Assembly: GCA_010015655.1 (NCBI GenBank)
Contig: ML976775.1
Span: forward strand, 98,773 to 162,772
Length of the DNA stretch: 64,000 nucleotides
Direction: 5' to 3'
Origin: Bimuria novae-zelandiae CBS 107.79
Lineage: Eukaryota; Ascomycota; Dothideomycetes; Pleosporales; Didymosphaeriaceae
This document shows positions 56,208-64,000 of the stretch, one piece after another. Made by a program: the position numbers and the translations under genes. Within the stretch, counting starts at the first letter, position 1. Every line of letters begins with the position of its first letter. A model generated the notes under the pieces. That model saw only the letters and a program-made list of their open reading frames with translations. It had not been told where the DNA came from and ran no database searches.

Positions 56208-58581
56208 ATGTTCTGCAACAAGTGCCAAGCTTTCCTGCAATCTTTCTTCCTAGCTTCAAAGACCTGCAACTCCGCCGACACCAACAGCAGCATGACATGG
56301 GCACACCATGAAACAGTCCTCCACCGCTCCATGCGCGAGCTGAGAACCTCCTCGGACGCCCTGTGCCCCATATGTCGCTCTATCTTAGCAACGCCTACGC
56401 ACTGGGAACTTCGCGATCTGCTCTCCTCCTCCGACGAAGTCATTAATATAGTGCTTGAAGCCGACGCAAAGCACGCTGCTTTTCCCACCCTTTATATTTC
56501 TTTCGATGCTGGGAAGGTTGGAAAGTTGCCGAGACGGATGCTCGCTGCTTGTGAGGGGTACTTGGAAGATGGTGGGTAGAACTACCCTTATTAGTGACGA
56601 GTTTCATCGTTTTAAATTGTTCACAGAGGATTTGGGTGCGATGCTAAGTCGCGTGGTGAGTCTGGGGAATGCGAGCACCGGGTCAGATGCAAGCATGGAA
56701 CTCGCTAGATTCTGGATGAAGAGGTGTCTAGATGGGCATGAGGCGTGTCGTGGGGGTTCCGACACTGCTGTTGGGTCGTGGGTACCGACGCGTCTTATTG
56801 ACGTTGCTGACGATGCGGTACGCCTCGTTGAGCTGAAAGATGTTGTTCAAGACGGCGAGGACAGGCGTTATGTAGCACTGAGCCACTGTTGGGGTAAGAT
56901 ACTCATCATCCGGACGCTGCTCGAAAATTACGAACAGCACAAGCGAAATATCGACTCGGGAAAGCTGTCAAAGACTTTCCGAGAGGCGATACATGTTACG
57001 CGAAAGCTGGGGTTGAGGTATATATGGATTGATTCGCTGTGTATCATTCAGGACTCGAAGAGTGATTGGGAGGCGGAGGCAGCGACGATGTGCGATGTGT
57101 ACCGCAACGCTGTGGTGACGATTGCCGCTGCGTCTGCTCCAGGGGGTGATGTGGGATGCTTTCAGGACAGAGACGGAATAGTACAACTTCCCTTCCTCGT
57201 CGACATATCATCCACGGCGTCCGAACCCAACGTCGACACAGAGAAGCCCCGGCAACTTGTATTCACTTCATATGGACGCACGCAGCAGGCGGATGGCCCG
57301 ATCGCCGAGCCACCCCTATACGGAAGAAGCTGGGTGCTCCAAGAGCAATTACTATCTCCCCGCATGCTAATTTTCGACGACTTACAACTCCGCTGGGAGT
57401 GCAACGCCAGCCACGGCTCGGAGCGAACCCCCCTCGGAGGAATATCGCGACACATAGGCCACCACAAAGCCATCCGTACCGGCATCTTCGCCAGCGACGA
57501 GTTCTTCTCCATACCCTCCATGGCGGACAAAGCCCAAGCCGCAAAATACCAGCTTCAGTATTGGATGCACACCGTCATGGACTACACGCACCGCGGCATG
57601 ACCAAGCCCAGCGACCGCCTCGTCGCCATCGACGGCATCGCGCAAGCCCTCTCGCGCCACACGACGCAGACATACTATGCCGGCCTCTGGTCGCAGGACT
57701 TCTGGCTCGGCCTCCTCTGGTCGATACCGCACACGGCCGAATACACGCCCACGACCACCGATGCTTTCGACTTCGACGCAAACCCGCACGTCCGCCACGC
57801 CGACGCCATCGCGCCCTCCTGGTCTTGGACCAGCGTCACGGTACCCGTCGTCTACCCGGTTCCCGACATGCTCTCCCTCACGCGCATGTGCAACCCGCTC
57901 ACCCCCTCCGTCGCCGGCACCGCGAGTCGCAAATCCGGCACTTTAACCCTCACCACGCACCTCCGCACCGGGTACGTCGACGCCTTCTACCCCTACGCCA
58001 TCCGAGACGCCGCAGCCTCCTACCCGACCAAGACTTCGCCCAAACCCGCTGCTTCGAAACACCTCCTCTCGTACGCGGGGCGGAAATATCATCCAAACGA
58101 TTACTTCATCTTCTCTTCTACTTCACCGCCGCGTTGGCGCTTCCTCCGCGGCTCCTTCCGCCCTGACGAGGCATTCCTGCCCTCCACGCTCCTTAGCTTC
58201 GCGGCTATCGCGCAGTGGCACGTTGGCGCGCGCCCGGGGTCTCTCCTCCGCTCGCACGAGGCGCGCGATCCGTTGGTGGTGTATAGCATCGTGCTCGTGC
58301 CGACGGGGAGGAAGGAGGGCGAGTATAGGAGGGTGGGGTACGCAGTTTGGGAGGACTGTGCGTGGTATGGGTATTCTTGCGGGCTGAGAGAGCGACTGGG
58401 GAGGGAGCTGGAGAGAGAGGAGGGGTGGAGGGGGTGGGTGGCTGGGTGGAATTTGGAGGGGAAGGGTAAGGGGGGTGGGCATGAGCATGGGGGGGTTGCG
58501 GAGGGGGAGGGTGGGCTGCCTGGGTTGGAGAGGTATAAGGGGTCGGTTGGGGTGGAGGAGAGAACGGTTATGATTGTGTAG
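56208..58581 (+). CDS. HET-domain protein, second copy in the window
   Basis: Exons 56208-56571 and 56627-58581 (772 aa). Intron 56572-56626 (GTGGGT...TTCACAG) joins EGYLED|EDLGAMLSR in phase. The N-terminus has MFCNKCQAF and LCPICRSIL (CxxC pairs). The HET blocks are YVALSHCWG, LSKTFREAIHVTRKLGLRYIWIDSLCIIQDS, and EAATMCDVYRNAVVTIAAASA. Then come YGRSWVLQEQLLSPRMLIF, the family's RxWxxQE element, and a long variable C-terminus that becomes glycine/glutamate-rich (EGKGKGGGHEHGGVAEGEGG). It is only distantly similar to the HET gene at 5.5-7.9 kb, so not a recent duplicate. Probable role in allorecognition or stress-induced cell death; unproven. Confidence 0.9.
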
Positions 58582-58730
58582 GGGCGGTGATGATGTGCGG
58601 ATCAGAGATGAGTAGGTCGGTATGTGGGATGTGACAGTGACGAAAGAGTGAGGGAAGTACATATTCGTCACAAGATAGAGAAGATTTGAATTCGGACGTC
58701 CTCGATGTTTTCTGCAGGAGCGGTGCGCGG

Positions 58731-60180
58731 CTACGCCTTTTTCTTTGCTGCCAGCTTCTGGGGCGTGGAGGGATCCTTTGACTTGACGTCGCGTATGATG
58801 ATGGCCAGGATCCCCACGTTGACGACGAAGAACAGAATGCTGGCTGTCCACAGTCCAGGGAAAAAGGTTGAGTCTCCACTAAACTCGAGCTGGAAGCCTT
58901 GTTGAAGCCAAAATACCTAGCATCATTTAGCCAAGAACCGAAAATACAGCATCGTAGACGAACCTGGCCCAGAATCCATAATATCAGTGATGTTATGCCT
59001 ACTGAGGGTGATTGGAGTAGGGTCGACTCGGGAAGGTAGTAGGGCAGGAACATCATGTACCAAAGGAAGTACTGTGTGGAGTGTCAAAGAGTGTGCAACG
59101 CGATTCGAGGCGGGGACGAACCTGGCTTGTACAGACCTTGTTGAAGGCGACGAATGCGAAGGTTTGAGCGAGCATAGTTGACGGCAAGTCCTTCTTGCTT
59201 AGCACGAACGGGATTAAGACTGCGCTGAGGAGCAGCTGTGGTAGAAAAGCTAAGCGTTCCAGCTCGAGCGACGGTTGCGCGTGTATATTCGCGTTGATTT
59301 TCGGAGATGAGTTCAGGTAGAGCAGGGTGTTGTATGGGGAGAAGTTATGGCGATGATCGATCCTGATGAGGTGGTAGAAATAGCTGTGCTCGAGGAAGGG
59401 CCAGCCATATCTTGATCGTTTGAGTATCTACATTGATTGAATGTTCAGGATGACTTACGCGAAGTACATGATCACGTTCAGAGCCATGAAGGTAATGAAG
59501 CTGCAAAGCGCCAGGGCGAGCCTTTCCCGGCTCAGGAAGGAAAGTATTTGATTGAAAAGGGAGGCAGACGTGGCCGACTTGTTCGCTCTCCGTCCCTTGA
59601 TCTGGTCGTCGTCGAGCCACCACACGATCGATGCAGCATAGATGAACGGGTATATCTTGAAATGAACTGCAAAGCCGAGGAGAAACCCCGCGAGCGCGAT
59701 GCGATTCGCTAACACAGCCCAGAGCAAGGCTGTTACGAAGATGCCGAGTAAGCCTTCGGAGCTCCCACGTGTGCTGATAGTCGCAACCATGGGATTCAAC
59801 AGCCAGATGCTGGCGTATTTCAATGCTCTTTCTTGGCTCATACTCTGGTACGACCGAAGGATGCGGAACATCATCCAGCCCGCAACGATATCGCCTATTG
59901 CGAAGAGAATCTTTCCAAATGAGAACCAGAACCCGGGCCATGTGGTGGGATAGATGAGCCAAGCCAGGAGTGGAGTATATCTGTACGTGTCGCGGTCATA
60001 CGGGGATTGCCCTTGAGCGATGAAACGTGCGGCATCTGTGAAGACGAAATAGTCGATGTCTGTGTATTTCATGGGCGAGTATGCATCTTGAAGAAGTCCA
60101 TATACTAGGAAGATAGCTCTAAGAAGGATGGCAGCGGAGAATACCGCGCGTGGACTGCCAAAGAAAGTGGAGAGCGCCAT
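58731..60180 (-). CDS. GPI14: GPI mannosyltransferase 1 (PIG-M)
   Basis: Exons 60180-59459, 59410-59122, 59071-58964, 58916-58731 (434 aa); introns are 47-50 nt and all phase-consistent. Motifs: [16 protein letters not shown] with the DxD-type DID after the first membrane span, [45 protein letters not shown], then [42 protein letters not shown] and a final span before a lysine-rich ER-retention-like end (KLAAKKKA). It adds the first mannose to the GPI precursor from dolichol-phosphate-mannose on the ER lumenal side. All key segments are intact. Divergent from TRAX with 249 bp between starts. Confidence 0.96.
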
Positions 60181-60429
60181 TATGAGGGAAACGCAGGCGA
60201 CAAGGATATTGAAGCGGAAAGAACGCTGAATTGCAGCAACATCAGCTACTCGTACACTGCAATTAACGAATCGATGGATAGAAATGAGGATGTAGCGTAA
60301 GGAGCTACACCGCGGAGGCGCGGCGTTCGCGGCGTTCTATGACCGAGGACGCTTGTCCTGGTCTAGTTAGCTCGCTTTTCACAAGCCACTGGAGTGTTCG
60401 CTTGAAGTACACTTCAACGTGCAACTGCA

Positions 60430-61435
60430 ATGATGGGTCCCAAACGCTCACGAGACGGAGAGATGAAGGAAGAGAAACTGGGTAGAGCCGATCAGGCGGC
60501 CTCGCCCTTCATGCCGATGTTCGAAGGGTTCCGCACAGAGTTGGATCAGCACCACGATCGGCGCGAGAGGATCATCAAAGCCTCACGCGACATCACGGCT
60601 GCGAGCAAGAAGATGTTTGTTTAGAAATTCTACATCTACGGTGTATTGCTAACGTGCGGGCCAGAATCTTCACACTACAACGGTTAGCATCTATGGTATT
60701 TATTTTCGGAAAAAGGTTGCTGACGGTACCAGGGTGCGGACGCTAGGCCAACCAGTCCCTCCGTTTGTCGTCAAGGGAAATGCACAATACTGGGAGACTA
60801 TCGAGAACCAGTATCAGAACATTGCTGCTGATGTTCAAGGCCTGAATGCTTTCCGCTATCCTCAGATCACTGGCGGCAATCAAGAGTTCATGGAGGCGTT
60901 GAGCTTCCACCATTATCTGGAAACGCAGACACTCATTTCGTACGATGAGTCGAAGGAACGCGTGGCGAAAATGAGCGGAGAAGCAGGACCAGTGCTGCTC
61001 ACTCCCGAAGACTACATCCTCGGCATCTTTGACATGGTGGGCGAGCTGATGCGCTTCTCGATCACGGCCATGGCTACCAATGGCAAGCTCCCCGCAGGCA
61101 AGCCGAAGAAAGAATCCCAAGTCAAGCAAGAGGGCAAAGAGCAGGAATCTGCCGATAAGATGGATGTCGATGAGCAGACACCTGCGACGACGCGCACCGA
61201 GGAGCCGCGCACCGTCCTCTCGGACCTCCGAGCACTGCGACTACAGCTCGAGATGTTCGAGCCCGGCGGTGGAAAGTTTGGGGCGGATGTGAGGAAGAAG
61301 GCGGATGTTATGAGGGAGTGTGTCGACAAGGTGGAGAAGGCTTTGTACGGCCTCACTGTGCGTGGCACCGAGCGGCCCAAGGGATGGGTGCCAGAGGTAC
61401 GAGAGGAGCGGCGACCTGAGGTGGAAAGCTACTAG
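60430..61435 (+). CDS. TRAX: Translin-associated factor X (TRAX), with an 18-nt microexon
   Basis: Exons 60430-60614, 60665-60682, 60733-61435 (301 aa); both introns are exactly 50 nt. The middle exon is only 18 nt (IFTLQ plus split codons) and rebuilds FRTELDQHHDRRERIIKASR...SKKI|IFTLQR|VRTLG, the family core. Further motifs are GNQEFMEALSFHHYLE and EDYILGIFDMVGELMRFSI, which hold the acidic residues known as the TRAX nuclease site. With translin, TRAX forms C3PO, an RNase of small-RNA passenger strands and, in Neurospora, of tRNA leader fragments. A charged insert (KKESQVKQEGKEQESADK) separates the helical core from its last helices. No translin gene is in the window. Confidence 0.94.
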
Positions 61436-61493
61436 CATCTGAAACTGCTTTCATGATGCACATGGGTCATGTTTACTCTAAATACGATGTGTT

Positions 61494-61630
61494 CTCTCAC
61501 GTAAAGTGGAAAGCCGGCTATGCCAAACTATGTTAGCAATCAATATTTAGCTATCGTATTATCTATTACCTGTCACTTTAAGCAAGCAACAAAAGTAGGC
61601 TTATAGCCCACTTCTACTTTTACGCGAGAG
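61494..61630. mobile_element. Short inverted-repeat element, copy 2 (MITE-like)
   Basis: 137 bp starting CTCTCACGTAAA and ending TTTACGCGAGAG, about 75 percent identical to 41019-41164 with a few indels in the middle. GATGTG flanks the right end directly and lies three bases outside the left end. It begins 58 bp after the TRAX stop codon, so it may be in the TRAX 3' untranslated region. Confidence 0.75.
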
Positions 61631-62022
61631 GATGTGCTGTATATAACATTGAATGTAGAAAACGAGAAGGTAAGTGGCTGAGAAGGATGCACCGCCACAG
61701 TGTTCCACGGATGACTGGGGCAATCGCCCAAAGCGCGGAGATGACGCTACACTACTCATTCACGGCTGCCACCTTCACCCGCACCGAGTGGTACACGCAT
61801 CGCTCGCCCGCATAATGCTCCCGATCGTCCCTCTTGCTCAGCCTCTGCGCCATCGTTGCGCAGGTAGAATGCTCACACCGTGAGCCGCCGGCAGCCTTCG
61901 CAAAGGGCCCAACAAACGCCCGCTTGGAACCAAAGTTGCACCCAGTCATTCTTAACAAATCTCCAACACGCACACCACAACACCTTTAGCGTTCGCTACT
62001 ACACCACCACGCGGCCGCGACC

Positions 62023-63452
62023 ATGCGGCGCCACACGGTCCCGCCACGGCCCCGGCCTGGCGACAGCCGCCTGCGCGCGCCCGAGCCTCCGAAGCGTAAG
62101 ATCTTCAACTGCATCGTCGACGACACGGCCCTGGTCGCAGGCGCCAAGAAGAGCACCCGCGACGGCATCCGCAAGTGGACCGCGCAAGATGCTATACGCC
62201 TCTTCGTGCCCCTTCACAGTGAGTCTCGCGCGCGTCCACCCCGCCTGAGTACCGCAGGCTAACATGGCGCACAGCTCTCGCCCAGCTTAACCGCCTCAAG
62301 AGCGGCCAAGAACGATACAATGCTGACGCCCGCGATGCCCTCAAGTGGCTCGATGATGTCACCTCCTCGCCCACCCTTGCCAGTCGCATCCAGCTCGAAG
62401 GCGTGGAGGAGGCCTACGACACGTGGGCCGAGGTGGAGCAGTTCATGCTGCCGGAGACGCTTCTATCCATGGAGTCCAGTGACTCGGAAGACGAATACGA
62501 CGAGTACGACTACCGCGACGATCTCGAGAGCTCGTTCAACGCCCTAGACATCTCCGACGGCACCTCGATGAGCAGCGTCGACCAGTCCCCGAAGTCAGCT
62601 CGCGCTCTAGAGCCGAACCTCCGTGATCCGATCGGAGACTCCGAAGGCGACAAAGTTCTGGGCAACCAAGTCGCTGCATGCGCCCTTGAATCGCCTAGCC
62701 GTACCGCACGCAACAGCACCGAGCTCCGACGCGGGGACAAGGCGTCGAAGAACAGCTTCCCGCCCAGCCTCCGCCCGCTCTTCAACCACATCTTGTGGCG
62801 GGTCCACCAGGAGAGCAATCCCGACGCTGCTCTTGACAACTTCATCCTCCTCACCAACGACCCCGCTAAACAGGCGATAGCCCAAAAGTTCGGCATCCGC
62901 GCCAAGCGCCTGGAGCAGCTCCGTCATGCCGTCATGCGCGAGGATCGCGAGTTCAAGAACCATCTGACCGTCTACAAGAAAGAAACAGAAGAGCGCGCGT
63001 TGAAGAAGGAGTCGGAGTTGGAGCCGAAGCCCGCCCAGCGCCCCAAGTCCAGCCACTCTGCGCTGAACAAGCTAGTTGTTGACTCCGATGACGAAGACTT
63101 TGTGCTCATTAAGAATGCGCCGCGTGGTCCAGCTAACAGCACCACCACTACTAACCAGCGTGTCTTCGATCCGAATGAATTCGGACGTAGTGTTCCGCAA
63201 CATTCCCCGCGCCGTGGTCGCGGTGGTTTCGCGCCTCGTGGTCGCGGCAGCCCCATCCGTGGGGGTCGTGGAATGCCCCCAGGTCGCGGGCGCGGTGGGG
63301 CTTATATCCCACCTCAACCTTCGTTCCAGCCACCACAACCGGCTCCTCGTCACGATCCTAACCAGCCCATCGACCCGGATTCGTTCACTCGTCCGGCAAC
63401 GCGTGGCAGTCCCGTACGTGGAGGCCGCAGGACACTATGGGAGCCCAATTGA
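62023..63452 (+). CDS. PIN-like domain protein with RGG-rich C-terminus
   Basis: Exons 62023-62218 and 62275-63452 (457 aa). Intron 62219-62274 (GTGAGT...GCTAACATG...CACAG) joins RLFVPLH|TLAQLNRLK. The N-terminus has a PIN-type start (KRKIFNCIVDDTALVAG), the WTAQDAIRLFVPLHTLAQLNRLK segment and YNADARDALKWLDDV, where acidic residues could bind metal as in PIN ribonucleases. An acidic linker and a helical segment (ILWRVHQESNPDAALDNFILLTNDP) follow. The last 110 residues are an RGG/RG region (SPRRGRGGFAPRGRGSPIRG, GMPPGRGRGGAY) that typically binds RNA and is arginine-methylated. Likely an RNA-processing or decay factor; the exact orthologue is not recognised. Confidence 0.75.
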
Positions 63453-64000
63453 AGAATGTTCACCCGGTAGGATGCGATTATGCACATGCCGGTCACATCG
63501 TTCACTTGTCCCCCTGGCTGAGTCTCTTCTGAACGAACTCAAATTGTACACATCGAACCCCGAAAGAGTACGCCCATCTCGACCGGTTCATGATTACGTA
63601 CAATCCAATGGGACCAGCACAGGAACTTCCCAGGCCTCATATGGCAGTCCATCCTGTATCCCTTCGGTACGGCGACATCAGGGTTCCAAACCTTCCCTTC
63701 ACTCTTCCACCAGGTCCATCCGTACAAGGGAGCTGAAAGGACTAATGGTCTACGAACACAGGAAAATATAAAAGGAGAGTTCAGTATCTGCCGTGATGCA
63801 CGACAAGGCATTTCAGTCTGTCGTTGGCGAGATGGTCATTGGACCGCAACACAAGAATGCCCGGAGCCTGTTATGTATTTGATCTTTGGAGTTATCGATT
63901 TTTGCTCGGTGTGCTTGGAGGGTTGCAGTAATAGGTTGGAAGTATACGGTTAGTTTGACATGCGGTGCTTCGTGTACCGAGTTGCTCAAATGCCAGTTGT
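63453..64000. other. 3' flank of the PIN-like/RGG gene, right window end
   Basis: No supported gene. Short frames on both strands overlap without motifs. Confidence 0.5.

Noticed and set aside
1..64000. tRNA, rRNA, CRISPR and bacterial-type operon signals
   Set aside because: I looked for B-box-like GGTTCGA patterns, regularly spaced repeats and polycistronic spacing and saw none; a dedicated tRNA scan would settle the first point.

Overview
The window is nuclear DNA of a filamentous ascomycete (Pezizomycotina, most likely Dothideomycetes). Genes carry short GT-AG introns of about 46-160 nt with CTAAC/CTGAC-like branch sites. Two heterokaryon-incompatibility (HET) genes, a Zn2Cys6 regulator, an AA9 polysaccharide monooxygenase and an RIP-mutated DNA transposon all point the same way. 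I rebuilt gene models by joining exons across GT-AG introns with reading phase checked; most are supported by family motifs that continue across the joins.

Layout, left to right. 1-0.5 kb: the 3' end of a hAT transposon. 1-16.8 kb: a mixed block with folylpolyglutamate synthase, a secreted crystallin-like protein, a HET protein, JIP5/WDR55, an AA9 LPMO, a small cysteine-rich secreted protein and a cytochrome P450. 17-18.9 kb: an MFS transporter convergent with the P450. 19-25 kb: gene-poor, with a decayed two-exon gene and a MITE-like palindromic element. 25-30 kb: a Zn2Cys6 regulator and the FACT subunit POB3. 30-39.9 kb: very gene-poor and centred on a 1.86 kb RIP-mutated Fot1/pogo transposon, with one small conserved-looking gene. 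39.9-46.3 kb: 6-phosphogluconolactonase and two coiled-coil/low-complexity proteins. 49.5-63.5 kb: a housekeeping block with cohesin SMC1, GPC1 acyltransferase (divergent from SMC1), a second HET protein, GPI14/PIG-M, TRAX and a PIN-like/RGG protein.

The genes do not form one pathway. Housekeeping functions (folate, pentose phosphate, GPI anchor, phospholipid, chromatin, cohesion, ribosome biogenesis) alternate with accessory genes (secreted proteins, HET, P450/MFS) and repeat-rich gaps. Points that repay attention are the POB3 start codon split by an intron, two different small inverted-repeat elements (one present twice with the same flanking pentamer), the RIP decay of the transposase catalytic motif, an 18-nt microexon in TRAX, a four-run G-quadruplex motif, and two secreted-protein genes that only appear after splicing.
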